Assembly (NCBI GenBank): GCA_002375205.1
Contig: DFLL01000017.1
Location: 474 to 59,015, forward strand
Reading direction: 5' to 3'
Length of the DNA: 58,542 nt
From: Caryophanales bacterium UBA3620
GTDB lineage: Bacteria; Bacillota_I; Bacilli_A; RF39; UBA660
A model generated the notes under the pieces. The model searched no databases. It was not told where the DNA came from and was given only the letters and a program-made list of their open reading frames with translations. Below, piece after piece: positions 8,230 to 17,627 of this stretch. Position 1 is the stretch's first letter, and each line of letters opens with the position of its first letter. The translations under genes and the position numbers were made by a program.

Positions 8230-9741
8230 TTAATCAGTAAGCTGTCTTATAAGCCTTTTACCACTACTACTTAATCCATCATCTAAAGCAGTCAAATAAT
8301 CTATACGAACATCTTCAGGTAAATAATTTAAAAATGTCTTAAGAGCATAACCTAAAGCCTCTTCCGCTATTAATTTATCAGCATTAGCTCTAGCTATTTG
8401 CTTCTTAGCTTCTATAACTAACATTAGACTATTAATATCATCTCTATAACTAGGTTTCTTTTCTTTCTTTACATACTTAGGAACTCTAATTAAAGAAATA
8501 ATTCCTGACACCTCTTTATACAAATTATACATTTCTCTAACATATTCTTGATTATAGTGTTCTCTATATTCCACTCTATATACTTCTAATCCCTCATTAC
8601 AATTGTCTATTATTTCTTTAACAGTTAAATCATTACCAAACAGTTTTTTCCCCGTTCCAGACTCGTTCGTATTTTTTATAAAACTAATAAAATCAACAAG
8701 TGATGAATATCTTGAAGTAAAATCAACTTGAATTTCATTATCTGTTCTTCCTGTCATCATTTTATATCCATCTTTAACAGAAGCATAATATACATCTATA
8801 TCTCTTTTTTTAACCTTCATAATCTCATGATTTTCATCAATAGGTTCCCATACAACATCAAACTCTTCGTCTTTATCTTCTTCACCCAAATTAATAGGAT
8901 AATCCGAAGAGTAACTACTATAAACTTTGTCTAATTCTTCTAAGTCTTTCTTAAGATTACTTATACTTGTATTAAGGCCCACAAGTTCTTTTTCTTTACT
9001 ATTTTTTATTTCTTGTATCTCCGCATCTAATACATCAGTTCTTCTTTTCTTTAAAGCCTTTATCTCGACATCTAATTGAGAAGTAAGAACGATTCTATTA
9101 TCATCAATTTGTTGCCTTAATGATTCATTTTCATTAAGCAAACTATTTCTAGTACTTTCTAATTGTTTTATAGAATGAAGTAAAGCATTATTTTTAGAAT
9201 TAAGTTCACTATTACTTCTTGATAACTGATTATTATCTCTTCTTAAGCCTTCATTAATTTCTCTTTTATCACAAACTTCTCTTGATAAATAATCTAATTC
9301 TTGCTCATATACCTCTTTTTTTATTGCTGTTAATGATCTTTTAGCTTTATCAGATATCTTTGTACCTTGAATAGCCTCTATTATCATATCCCCACTAAGT
9401 AAAAAATCAATATAACTAAAAATATCTTCTATCTTACTAATATTTTTATAATCACTTTGTAATAAACTTTCAAATTTATTAAATAGACCAAGTAAATTAA
9501 TAAACCCCTTTTTCTCCATATAATCTAATATCGTACTAAAACCAAGATTAGATATTTCTTGTCTAAGTTGATAATTATTAATAATTTCACTAATAAATTT
9601 CTTTTCTTCACTAGTTAGTTTAATAACTAATTCTCTAGTTAGTTCATCTTTACTAATAATATCAAAAACATTCATAAGTTCTTCGTTACCTCTTAATAAT
9701 GTAAGAACACCAGCTTCTTTATCACTTATATTTTTAAGCAT
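8230..9741 (-). CDS. Hypothetical coiled-coil protein
   Basis: Protein of 503 residues from the ATG at 9741, which has a GGGGGGAAAG site; a longer in-frame ATG at 9798 lies on the -35 box and is not used. The N-terminal 150 residues are helical. About residues 160-270 form a strong heptad coiled coil (Lys/Glu/Leu/Asn-rich, with SRSNSELNSKNNALLHSIKQ). A mixed domain follows, containing DVYYASVKDGYKMMTGRTDN, then a helical C-terminus. No membrane segment and no recognised family. It has its own TTGACA/TATTAT promoter lying inside an inverted repeat, so it is probably regulated on its own. Confidence 0.65.
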   Translation of the reverse strand: MLKNISDKEAGVLTLLRGNEELMNVFDIISKDELTRELVIKLTSEEKKFISEIINNYQLRQEISNLGFSTILDYMEKKGFINLLGLFNKFESLLQSDYKNISKIEDIFSYIDFLLSGDMIIEAIQGTKISDKAKRSLTAIKKEVYEQELDYLSREVCDKREINEGLRRDNNQLSRSNSELNSKNNALLHSIKQLESTRNSLLNENESLRQQIDDNRIVLTSQLDVEIKALKKRRTDVLDAEIQEIKNSKEKELVGLNTSISNLKKDLEELDKVYSSYSSDYPINLGEEDKDEEFDVVWEPIDENHEIMKVKKRDIDVYYASVKDGYKMMTGRTDNEIQVDFTSRYSSLVDFISFIKNTNESGTGKKLFGNDLTVKEIIDNCNEGLEVYRVEYREHYNQEYVREMYNLYKEVSGIISLIRVPKYVKKEKKPSYRDDINSLMLVIEAKKQIARANADKLIAEEALGYALKTFLNYLPEDVRIDYLTALDDGLSSSGKRLIRQLTD

Positions 9742-9754
9742 AATCTTTCCCCCC

Positions 9755-9800
9755 TCTTGACAGTGAAATATAATAACATATGTTTGCCTATTTGTCAAGA
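9755..9800 (-). promoter_or_regulatory. Promoter within an 8-bp inverted repeat
   Basis: Minus strand TTGACA (9798-9793), 17-bp spacer, TATTAT (9775-9770). The -35 box is part of TCTTGACA (9800-9793). Its exact inverted copy TGTCAAGA occupies 9762-9755, just past the likely start site. Two arms bracketing the core promoter are what a dimeric repressor would need. Confidence 0.6.
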
Positions 9801-9815
9801 AAAAGAAGATACTTC

Positions 9816-10709
9816 TTATTTACTAAACCTAATATTAGGGTTTCTAAGTACCTTCTTTTGATATCCAAGTCTATCTATACCTTCATGGTTTAATTGACTA
9901 TCTTCTTCATTAATAAATCTCATATAATCATATGGACTATAATTAGTCGTAAAACTAAAGTCTAAAGTCTCATCATAATAAGTAGCATTACGATAAGATA
10001 AGGCAAATCCATCAAAATAATTTTTTATATTCTCATCAGTCATTTCAATATAACCATTTTTAAGTAATTCTAAAGCCGTATTCATTCTTGAATCATTTAA
10101 AGTCATAAATTTACCGGGAGTAGTATTAAATAGAGAAAAGACTCCTATTCTCTCTAAAGAAGACCTATCTTTTAAAAAGAATTGTCTATAAGTTAAATCT
10201 ATAATATATTTCTTATCATTAATAGTAACTATATTAAATGCATGATATCCACTTCCAAAATGTAATAAATCATGTTCTTTCGTAAATCCTGGATAGATAA
10301 TAACTCTTCTAACATTTAAACCTAATTCACTAAAAGACCTAAATACAAGATTGCTACTATAAGTACACTTATCAATAAGGGGATCTTCAATATCACTACC
10401 TAATAGTTTACTTCTTACATTATAAATAACATTCTTTAATTTATCATCAGAATCAAAACCATTACTAAATATAGGACTAGATTCCATAATAAAATCTATA
10501 GGGATATCTTCTTCTGCTTTCTTTAAATATCTAGTTATATAGTTAAAGTCATTACTAAGATTACCATCAATAAAATAATCATTTTGAATACTTCTAACAT
10601 ATCTATATAATTCTTCTAAATTACTAAATTGGTTCTTCATTTTACCAAATTTAACATCAATGTATCTTCTTATAACATCTGTCTTATGTTTTTCAAAATT
10701 ATTTTTCAT
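9816..10709 (-). CDS. Possible papain-like/transglutaminase-like cysteine enzyme
   Basis: Protein of 297 residues without signal peptide. A Cys-His-Asp order typical of papain-like folds is visible: C115 in DKCTYSSNLVFRSF at a helix start, H156 in FGSGYHAFNIV on a strand, and D171 in KKYIIDLTYRQFF on the next strand. The spacing resembles bacterial transglutaminase-like or papain-fold effector domains, but I cannot name a family. The gene has a strong TTGACT/TATAAT promoter and is divergent from the RluA gene. An alternative reading is an unrelated protein with chance residues; the His and Asp contexts argue against that. Confidence 0.5.
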   Translation of the reverse strand: MKNNFEKHKTDVIRRYIDVKFGKMKNQFSNLEELYRYVRSIQNDYFIDGNLSNDFNYITRYLKKAEEDIPIDFIMESSPIFSNGFDSDDKLKNVIYNVRSKLLGSDIEDPLIDKCTYSSNLVFRSFSELGLNVRRVIIYPGFTKEHDLLHFGSGYHAFNIVTINDKKYIIDLTYRQFFLKDRSSLERIGVFSLFNTTPGKFMTLNDSRMNTALELLKNGYIEMTDENIKNYFDGFALSYRNATYYDETLDFSFTTNYSPYDYMRFINEEDSQLNHEGIDRLGYQKKVLRNPNIRFSK

Positions 10710-10731
10710 TTACTTTACAACCTTCTATTTC

Positions 10732-10760
10732 ATTATAAAAAACACTATATTAAAAGTCAA
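10732..10760 (-). promoter_or_regulatory. Promoter for the papain-like gene
   Basis: Minus strand TTGACT (10760-10755), 17-bp spacer, TATAAT (10737-10732). It lies 22 bp before the ATG at 10709 and is back to back with the promoter of the plus-strand gene. Confidence 0.65.
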
Positions 10761-10765
10761 TAAAC

Positions 10766-10794
10766 TTTACATTTACCTTTACATCAATTATAAT
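10766..10794 (+). promoter_or_regulatory. Promoter for the RluA-type gene
   Basis: TTTACA (10766-10771), 17-bp spacer, TATAAT (10789-10794), followed by the ribosome site GAAGGAG and the ATG at 10814. Confidence 0.65.
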
Positions 10795-10813
10795 TATAAA
10801 GAAGGAGATAATT

Positions 10814-11653
10814 ATGAAATTAATTGTAAATAAAGAAGATACTCTATATAATTATTTAAGAAACAACTTAGAAGGTAAATCAAAAAATAATATTAAATCA
10901 CTACTTAAAAGAGAACTCATTAGTATTAATGATAAAGTAATAACTAAATATGACTATAACCTTCTTATAGGAGACACTATTACTATAAGTAATGGCTATA
11001 ATTATAATGAAGAAACGCTAAAAATAATCTATGAAGATGATAATATCATCGTAGTAGATAAACCTACTAAAATATTAACCATAAGTAATAAGAATGAAAA
11101 AGAAAAAACTTTATATCGAAAAGTATCTGACTATTTAAAAAAAGAAAAGAAAAAAGTATTTGTAATTCATAGATTAGACTTTGATACATCAGGAGTCATT
11201 ATGTTTGCTAAGAATCAAAAAATCCAAAAACTTTATCAAGATAATTGGAACAATTTAGCTAAAAAAAGAGAATATATTGCCATCGTCGAAGGCGTAACTC
11301 CTCCTAAAGGGCATATCGAGTCATACTTAAAAGAATCTAAAACATTAGAAGTATATTCTTCTAAAAATAAAGATGGCTTATTTTCAATAACTGATTATGA
11401 AACAATAAAACATAACAAAAAATACTCTATGGTAAAAGTACTAATATCTACTGGTCGAAGAAACCAAATAAGATGTCATATGTCTGATATCAATCATCCC
11501 ATACTAGGAGACACTCGCTATAAAAGTAAAGCAAATCCCTTAGGTAGACTAGCCCTTCATGCTCACATTCTAGAAATTGAAGATCCACTTACTCATAAAC
11601 TATTTACTTTTACTAGTATAATACCTGAAGAATTTAATAATATAATAAAATAA
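10814..11653 (+). CDS. RluA-family RNA pseudouridine synthase
   Basis: Protein of 279 residues. An N-terminal S4-type RNA-binding domain (about 12-60) precedes the synthase domain. Motif HRLDFDTSG places the catalytic aspartate at D122. Later motifs TGRRNQIRCH and HPILGDTRY are intact. The enzyme converts uridine to pseudouridine in rRNA or tRNA; sequence alone does not say whether it is RluC-, RluD- or YjbO-like. It is one of few plus-strand genes, has its own promoter and AAGGAG site, and ends at a bidirectional terminator shared with the converging DUF1292-like gene. Confidence 0.95.
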   Translation: MKLIVNKEDTLYNYLRNNLEGKSKNNIKSLLKRELISINDKVITKYDYNLLIGDTITISNGYNYNEETLKIIYEDDNIIVVDKPTKILTISNKNEKEKTLYRKVSDYLKKEKKKVFVIHRLDFDTSGVIMFAKNQKIQKLYQDNWNNLAKKREYIAIVEGVTPPKGHIESYLKESKTLEVYSSKNKDGLFSITDYETIKHNKKYSMVKVLISTGRRNQIRCHMSDINHPILGDTRYKSKANPLGRLALHAHILEIEDPLTHKLFTFTSIIPEEFNNIIK

Positions 11654-11680
11654 GATATCAATTAGATACCTTATTTTTTA
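11651..11680. terminator. Bidirectional terminator between converging genes
   Basis: TAAGATATC pairs with GATACCTTA (one mismatch) and is flanked by A-rich sequence on the left and T6 on the right. It can therefore stop both the RluA gene (plus) and the DUF1292-like gene (minus). Confidence 0.65.
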
Positions 11681-11931
11681 TTTATTGTTTTCATCATATC
11701 TTTAACTACAAGCATTGCTTCATTAAAAACATTCTTATCTTCAATTTCTTCTAAATAATCATAACCATCTTTATCTTTATTAATATAAGCAATATTAAGA
11801 GAATCATCATCTCTATCAAAAGCACTAATCGTAAATACAGCAATTTCTCTATCACTATTATCAAGTTTAAATATTGATAAAATATTACCTAACTTAAACT
11901 CATTCTTTTCATTAACAATATCAAATTCCAT
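11671..11931 (-). CDS. DUF1292-like small protein
   Basis: Acidic protein of 86 residues. An N-terminal beta-rich stretch (EFKLGNILSIFKLDNSDREI) is followed by SLNIAYINKDKDGYDYLEEI and a helical tail. This matches the small DUF1292 proteins of Bacilli in size and layout, but their role is unknown. A second, diverged protein of this kind is at 51884-52123. The ribosome site AGGTGG precedes the ATG. The upstream gene encodes a tail-anchored protein and ends 9 bp before. Confidence 0.6.
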   Translation of the reverse strand: MEFDIVNEKNEFKLGNILSIFKLDNSDREIAVFTISAFDRDDDSLNIAYINKDKDGYDYLEEIEDKNVFNEAMLVVKDMMKTINKK

Positions 11932-11939
11932 ATAACCAC

Positions 11940-12296
11940 CTAATAAAGAATACTCTTAGCAATAAGGAACATAATCAAAACTAATCCTATAATTCCAAAA
12001 GCAATAATAATAGAAATTAAAGTAAAACCAGCATTAGCTTTCATATCTTCTAATCTTTTTACTCTAGCAAGTTCTATTTTTCTTTCTCGAATAATATCAA
12101 GAACATTACTAACAACTCTTTCAAAATCTACCCTATCAGAAACAGTTTTAAGTCTTTCCCTAAGAAGGGAAAATACTTCTAGTAAGTTTTTATTTATATC
12201 TTTAGAAATACTAGCAATATTAGTCTTCTCTTCTTTAACTCTCTGTATATGATTAGGTCTAACTTTAGTCTCTCTATTTATAATAGTATAGTTCAT
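11940..12296 (-). CDS. Hypothetical tail-anchored membrane protein
   Basis: Protein of 118 residues. A basic helical N-terminal portion (SLLRERLKTVSDRVDFE region) ends in a single hydrophobic segment at about 92-115 (AGFTLISIIIAFGIIGLVLI). The topology is therefore cytoplasmic domain plus C-terminal anchor. No family recognised. It sits between phosphoketolase (9 bp upstream) and the DUF1292-like gene, all on the same strand, so the three are probably cotranscribed. Confidence 0.6.
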   Translation of the reverse strand: MNYTIINRETKVRPNHIQRVKEEKTNIASISKDINKNLLEVFSLLRERLKTVSDRVDFERVVSNVLDIIRERKIELARVKRLEDMKANAGFTLISIIIAFGIIGLVLIMFLIAKSILY

Positions 12297-12305
12297 TTAA
12301 ATCGC

Positions 12306-14639
12306 CTACTTCCATTTAAAGTTTCTTATTTCTTCCGTATCAATACCATATTCTTTAATATATTCTTCATGATATTTTAATTTATCTTTCATAAGTTTAA
12401 TTATCTTTTTACCTTCTTCTTTTTCTGCTATATCCAAATGTTTAATAATATCAATAACAATATGATATCTATCTATTTCATTTTTAACTCGCATATCAAA
12501 TGGTGTTGTAATCGTACCCTCTTCCATATATCCATGAACTGATATATTTTTATTAAATCTTTCATAAGTAAATTCATGAATAAGTGTTGGATAACCATGA
12601 TAATTAAATATAATTGGTTTATCTTTTGTAAATAATTTATTATATTCTGTATCAGTTAATCCATGAGGATGTCTTGTACTAGGCTGTAGTTTCATTAAAT
12701 CAACAATATTAATAAATCTAACTCTAATACTAGGAAGATACTCTCTAAGAAGTTGTACCGCTGCCATATTCTCGAGTGTTGGTGCTTCACCAATAGATAC
12801 AAGAATAACGTCTACTCTCTTTTCATCATTTGAAGCAAACTCCCACTTACTAATACCTTTAGCACAGTGCTCTTTAGCTTCTTCAATTGTAAGCCACTGT
12901 GGTCTCATATGTTTTGAAGCTACAATTACATTAATATAATTCTTTGTCTTAATAACATGATCAAAACATGATAGAAGACAGTTACTATCTGGTGGTAGAT
13001 ATACTCTTACAATGTCTGCTTTTTTATTAGCTAAATGATCAATAAAGCCAGGATCTTGATGTGTATATCCATTATGATCTTGTTGCCATACATTCGAAGT
13101 AAGTACATAATTTAAAGAAGCGATTGGTTTTCTCCAAGCTATTTCATTACACATCTTAAGCCATTTAGCATGCTGACTAGCCATTGAATCAACGATTCGA
13201 ATAAAAGCTTCATAACTAGCAAAAAAACCATGTCTACCCGTTAATAAGTATCCCTCAAGCCATCCTTCACAAGTATGCTCGCTTAAGTATGCATCCATAA
13301 TTCTACCATCACAAGACAAATATTCATCAGTACTCTTTTTATTTAAATACCAACTCCTATTATCTATATCAAAGACATGATTAAGTCTATTACTCATTGT
13401 CTCATCGGGACCAAATACTCTAAAATTATCAGGATTATTCTTAATAATATCTCTAATAAATTCTCCTAGTACTCTCATATCTTCTTTCTCTATCATACCT
13501 TTTTCTTTAACATCAACAGCATATTTATCAATACTAGGTACTTTAAGTTCTTTAAGAAGAATACCACCATTAGCATTCGGATTATCTCCCATAGTACTAT
13601 AAGGAACTAACTTTTTAATGTATTCTTTTATCTTACCATTATCATCAAATAATTCTTCTGGTCTATAACTCTTAAGCCATCTTTCTAATAATTTTAAATC
13701 ATCTTCCGTATTCAAACTAAATGGTACCTGATGACTTCTAAAAGTACCTTCAATTTTCTTATTATCATATTCCTTTGGACCCGTCCATCCTTTCGGAGTT
13801 CTAAGTATAATCATCGGATAAAAGAATCTTTTAACTTCACCTTTAACTCTAGCATCATACCATATCTTTTTAATATCACTAACTACTTTATCTAAAGTAC
13901 TAGCCATCTTCCTATGCATATCATAAGTGTCAGTTCCCTCTAAATAATATACTTTATAACCAAGTCCGTAGAATAAAGAACATAATTCTTCTTTACTAAT
14001 TCTCGATAAAACTGTTGGATTACTAATCTTATAACCATTTAAATGAAGTATTGGGAGAACGATTCCATCTCTTTTAGGATTAATAAATTTATTCGAATTT
14101 AAACTTGTAAGTAGAGGCCCTGTCTCTGCTTCTCCATCTCCTATTACAGTAGCAGCGATTAAAGTAGGATTATCCAGTACTGCTCCATAAGCATGAGAAA
14201 TACTATATCCAAGTTCTCCACCTTCATTAATACTACCAGGAGTCTCTGGAGCGGCATGCGAAGGAATTCCCCCCGGAAAAGAAAACTGTTTAAATAGTTT
14301 TTTAAGCCCATCTATATCTTCTGTTACATCAGGATAATACTTTGTATAAGTACCTTCAATATAAGTATTAGCTACTACACTGTTACCACCATGACCAGGT
14401 CCAGATATATAAATCATATTAAGATCATTATTCTTAATAATTCTATTTAAATGAGTATATATAAAATTCTGACCAGGAACCGTACCCCAGTGGCCCACTA
14501 TTTTCTTCTTAACATGTTCCCATTTTAAATGTTCTCTTAAAAGAGGATTATCAAGTAAATATAATTGTCCCACAGATAAATAATTAGCTAGTCTAAAATA
14601 AGCATCTAATTCCTTAATCTCTTTATTACTAATTCTCAT
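12306..14639 (-). CDS. xfp: Xylulose-5-phosphate/fructose-6-phosphate phosphoketolase
   Basis: Protein of 777 residues, full length for the family. Thiamine-diphosphate motifs are intact: GPGHGGNSVVANTYIEGTY, FPGGIPSHAAPETPGSINEG and GDGEAETGPL. Later come the family blocks TPKGWTGPK, NVWQQDHNGYTHQDPGF and the C-terminal IDRYH. The enzyme splits xylulose-5-P (or fructose-6-P) with phosphate to acetyl-phosphate and glyceraldehyde-3-P (or erythrose-4-P). It gives a route from sugars to acetyl-phosphate and ATP via acetate kinase. AGAGGGAT precedes the ATG; the stop is TAG. No other pentose-pathway gene is adjacent. Confidence 0.97.
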   Translation of the reverse strand: MRISNKEIKELDAYFRLANYLSVGQLYLLDNPLLREHLKWEHVKKKIVGHWGTVPGQNFIYTHLNRIIKNNDLNMIYISGPGHGGNSVVANTYIEGTYTKYYPDVTEDIDGLKKLFKQFSFPGGIPSHAAPETPGSINEGGELGYSISHAYGAVLDNPTLIAATVIGDGEAETGPLLTSLNSNKFINPKRDGIVLPILHLNGYKISNPTVLSRISKEELCSLFYGLGYKVYYLEGTDTYDMHRKMASTLDKVVSDIKKIWYDARVKGEVKRFFYPMIILRTPKGWTGPKEYDNKKIEGTFRSHQVPFSLNTEDDLKLLERWLKSYRPEELFDDNGKIKEYIKKLVPYSTMGDNPNANGGILLKELKVPSIDKYAVDVKEKGMIEKEDMRVLGEFIRDIIKNNPDNFRVFGPDETMSNRLNHVFDIDNRSWYLNKKSTDEYLSCDGRIMDAYLSEHTCEGWLEGYLLTGRHGFFASYEAFIRIVDSMASQHAKWLKMCNEIAWRKPIASLNYVLTSNVWQQDHNGYTHQDPGFIDHLANKKADIVRVYLPPDSNCLLSCFDHVIKTKNYINVIVASKHMRPQWLTIEEAKEHCAKGISKWEFASNDEKRVDVILVSIGEAPTLENMAAVQLLREYLPSIRVRFINIVDLMKLQPSTRHPHGLTDTEYNKLFTKDKPIIFNYHGYPTLIHEFTYERFNKNISVHGYMEEGTITTPFDMRVKNEIDRYHIVIDIIKHLDIAEKEEGKKIIKLMKDKLKYHEEYIKEYGIDTEEIRNFKWK

Positions 14640-14716
14640 TTATATCCCTCTATCCTTATCATTATAAGTATAACATAATTATTTTAAAAATAATAGTTTT
14701 TTTAATTCTTTTATGC

Positions 14717-14722
14717 TATAAT
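14717..14722 (+). promoter_or_regulatory. Extended -10 promoter of the FemAB-like gene
   Basis: TGC-TATAAT (14714-14722) is an extended -10 element. No good -35 box is visible 17 bp upstream, which is acceptable for extended -10 promoters. The GAAGGAG ribosome site and ATG follow at 14737-14749. Confidence 0.5.
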
Positions 14723-14748
14723 ATTTCATGTAGAAAGAAGGAGTTCAA

Positions 14749-15990
14749 ATGAAAATAATAAAATTAACAGAAACTCAATATAAAAACTATTCCAAATTAC
14801 ATAGTGCTAGAAATTATATGCAATCCGTCGAATTTGCTAATTTAGAAAAAGAATATCAAAGAAATTATTTAGGTTTTTTTAATGAAAGCGATAATACCCT
14901 AATGGCCGCTACCCTACTTTTAGAAAAAAAGATTGGTCCATTAAAAATAGGATATGTACCTGGTAATTTTCTTGTTGATTACGATAACGAAATGCTATTC
15001 AAAGACTTTATAAATACACTCAAAAACTATCTTAAAGAGCAAAAATATGTTTATTTAACTTCTGATAACGATATAACATTTAAAATATTTAATAAGTCCG
15101 GAGAAGTATTATATTTTGATACAAATATACTAAGAGTATTAGATGAATTATCTTTTATCAAACGAAAGAAAACATCTAAGTATAAAGTAGTTTTAGAAAC
15201 AGAAAAAACCCCAAATGAAACATTTAATTTATTTAATTCAAATACTAAAAGGAATATAAACTCAACTCTTAAAAGAGCAATAGCAATCTATAAAGATGAT
15301 AGTAATAACCCAGATCTTCTTCTTAATCTCACAAATAATTTTCAAGCTGATAAAATAAAAAATATCTTAAATAATTTTAAAGGTGATAACAAAGCTGAAA
15401 TATATTTTGCTAAAATAGATCCAGAAAAATATATCAATAATTATAGGTTTTTATTAAAAGAAGAAGAAGAAAATAATGATAAATTAAATCAAATTATGCA
15501 AGATATTACTATTGTAAAAACAAATGAATTCATTAATAAAAAAATGAATTCTGATAGATTAATAACAAGATATAATAATGAAATAATAAGAGCTACTAAT
15601 CTATATACTAAGTATCCAAAAGGCATAGTCGCAGGAGCTATCCTTATCATTAAAAATAATAGAGAAATATATTTCCTAGATGAAGGAAGAAATAAAGACT
15701 TTGATGACTTCTATTCATCACATCTACTTAAATGGGAAATAATAAAAAAATATTTAAATGAAGGTTATAAAATATTTAATCTAGGTCCAATTAAATCTAT
15801 GGATAAAACAGATAATAAATATAATTTCAAATTAGGTTTTGGTGGTAAAGTATATGAAACTATTGGTACTTATGACTTAGTAATAAATAAATGGTTATAC
15901 CCTATTGTCAAAGTATTATATCTAATTACTACTAAACTAAAAAATATACATATACCAAAACTAAATATTAAAAAGAGTAAGAAAAAATAA
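14749..15990 (+). CDS. FemAB-family peptidoglycan interpeptide bridge aminoacyltransferase
   Basis: Protein of 413 residues, the normal size for FemA/FemX/MurM. It begins with an SARNYMQSVEFANLEKE block, then a GNAT-like half (KIGYVPGNFLVDY), a helical arm (EKYINNYRFLLKEEEENN), and the second GNAT-like half (GIVAGAILIIKNN, ending LKWEIIKKYLNEGYKIFNLG). These enzymes add amino acids from aminoacyl-tRNA to the lysine side chain of lipid II, building the cross-bridge. The amino acid used cannot be read from sequence. It is monocistronic on the plus strand with its own promoter and terminator. Confidence 0.88.
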   Translation: MKIIKLTETQYKNYSKLHSARNYMQSVEFANLEKEYQRNYLGFFNESDNTLMAATLLLEKKIGPLKIGYVPGNFLVDYDNEMLFKDFINTLKNYLKEQKYVYLTSDNDITFKIFNKSGEVLYFDTNILRVLDELSFIKRKKTSKYKVVLETEKTPNETFNLFNSNTKRNINSTLKRAIAIYKDDSNNPDLLLNLTNNFQADKIKNILNNFKGDNKAEIYFAKIDPEKYINNYRFLLKEEEENNDKLNQIMQDITIVKTNEFINKKMNSDRLITRYNNEIIRATNLYTKYPKGIVAGAILIIKNNREIYFLDEGRNKDFDDFYSSHLLKWEIIKKYLNEGYKIFNLGPIKSMDKTDNKYNFKLGFGGKVYETIGTYDLVINKWLYPIVKVLYLITTKLKNIHIPKLNIKKSKKK

Positions 15991-16017
15991 TTAGCATGTT
16001 TACTAATTATTTTTTTA
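15986..16017 (+). terminator. Terminator of the FemAB-like gene
   Basis: AATAATTAG pairs with CTAATTATT around an 8-base loop, followed by T7. It overlaps both the plus-strand stop and the converging gene's stop codon. Confidence 0.85.
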
Positions 16018-16567
16018 TTCTTCTTTTTACTAATTCATATGTTTCTTCTTTAGTAGTAAATATATTATTATCCCTATCATAATACTTATTTAGCATAATA
16101 TTAGTAATACTATCAAGATATGCCTTTAAATACCTATCATTATCTATTCTTTTAAGAAAATCTAATACTTCACTGTAACTATAATAATCTAATCTAGTAT
16201 CAAAAGAAACTCTATTATATATAAATGAATTACTCATCATATGATGAAGATCAGAGTCTTCTTTTGATATAAAAGCATCTATTCTTTTAATATTATTTTC
16301 TTTATATATTCTCCATATATCAAAATTTATATTAGTAATAAATTCATTATATTTTTTATTAAATAAATAATTATTTATTCTAATAATAATTCTTTGGTAT
16401 TCTTCTGGTACATTAAATCTATTAAATACTTCAGAAGAGACTATATTCTCTTTCCAATATGCCTCTACCCAGTTATCATTAAAACCAGATTCTTTTTCTT
16501 TTACATATAATGCTTGTATAACACTATCAGCAGGTACTAATAAATATTTTGCTTTTTCTTCTTTCAT
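16007..16567 (-). CDS. Hypothetical protein following the rhuM remnant
   Basis: Protein of 186 residues from the ATG at 16567, chosen because AGGAGG lies 10 bases before it; the frame is open further upstream, but that part overlaps the rhuM remnant. The sequence begins MKEEKAKYLLVPADSVIQAL and is helix-rich, Asn/Tyr/Asp-rich and soluble. No motif or family recognised. It follows the broken rhuM gene by 20 bp and may have been its operon partner. Confidence 0.6.
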   Translation of the reverse strand: MKEEKAKYLLVPADSVIQALYVKEKESGFNDNWVEAYWKENIVSSEVFNRFNVPEEYQRIIIRINNYLFNKKYNEFITNINFDIWRIYKENNIKRIDAFISKEDSDLHHMMSNSFIYNRVSFDTRLDYYSYSEVLDFLKRIDNDRYLKAYLDSITNIMLNKYYDRDNNIFTTKEETYELVKRRIKK

Positions 16568-16586
16568 TATAACCATTCCTCCTATT

Positions 16587-17600
16587 TTAATTACTTGATT
16601 CTTGATTTTTTGTAAATTCAATTAACTCATCAAAGTCAGATAAATAATTTTGATCTTGTTTTATTCTATATTTTTCATATTCTGATAGCGCTAAAGAATC
16701 TGCAATTTCTCTTTTAATTTTTCCATTATCTTGTAAAATGTTGTACTCATTTAATTTTAGAAATAATTCTAATTTTTCTTTCCATTCTTTCATTGAAATT
16801 ATATGGCCTAATTTAACTTGTCTTTCTGCATAATCTAAGTACATCGATACTAAATTATTTAATTCAGTTATTTCTTCTTTATCTAGGTAATTTTTAGCTA
16901 CAACTACATCGCTTTCTAATATTTTACCTTTAGGAGCATTTTTCCAAGTTTGTAACCCCATATTATCTTTATTAGAATCTACTCTATTATAAATAATTTC
17001 AGGAGCGGTCATTCCTGTTATAGCAAAGTGGAGCTTATTCTGAACATTTTTATAAAATTCAATAGTTGTTTCACTATTCTTATCATAATCATAACTACAT
17101 TCTTTATATATGTCGGTAATTTTTTGATAGAATCTTCTTTCGCTTGCTCTAATTTCTTTTATTTTTAATAATAATTCATCAAAATAATCTTTGCCAAATT
17201 TAGGGCCATTCTTAAGTAATTCTGTATTTACGACAAAACCTTTTTTTATATATTCTTTAAGGGTATTAGTAGCCCATTTTCTAAATTGTGTAGCTTCAAA
17301 ACTGTTAACTCTATAGCCAACCGCTATTATAGCATCTAAGCTATAAAAACTAGTATTGTACTTTTTTCCATCGTTAGCAGTTATTCGAATTTTTCGAATA
17401 ACTGAATCCTCTTCAAGTTCGCCACTATCAAATATCTCTTTCAAATGATAGTTTATAGTATTAACCTTAACCGAAAATAATTCAGCCATAGTTTTTTGTG
17501 TTAATCAAAAATCTTCACTATCATATAATACTTCTACTATTTTATTACCATTTTCATTTTGATATAAAACAATATTATTTAAATTAGCAACTTTATTCTT
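16587..17600 (-). pseudogene. rhuM: RhuM-family protein, two 5' lesions
   Basis: An intact 300-codon frame (start 17489) covers most of a RhuM protein: MAELFSVKVNTINYHLKEIF, RITANDGKKYNTSFYSLDAI, GYRVNSFEATQFRKWA. RhuM proteins are stand-alone DNA-binding-like proteins found in islands. The missing N-terminus is readable upstream in the same frame (NNIVLYQNENGNKIVEVLYD, then SEDF-LTQKT). It is interrupted by TGA at 17507-17505, exactly where relatives have the conserved Trp of the WLTQ motif. A ribosome site (GGGAG) precedes an AAG at 17600-17598 where an ATG is expected. Both lesions are single-base changes, so the gene looks freshly inactivated, unless a short product from 17489 is made. 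Confidence 0.75.
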
Positions 17601-17627
17601 ACCTTAACTCCCTCTCTTTTTTCTTAA

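Noticed and set aside
16567..16621. Upstream start for the gene after rhuM
   Set aside because: It would overlap the rhuM remnant and ignore the AGGAGG site placed correctly for the ATG at 16567.
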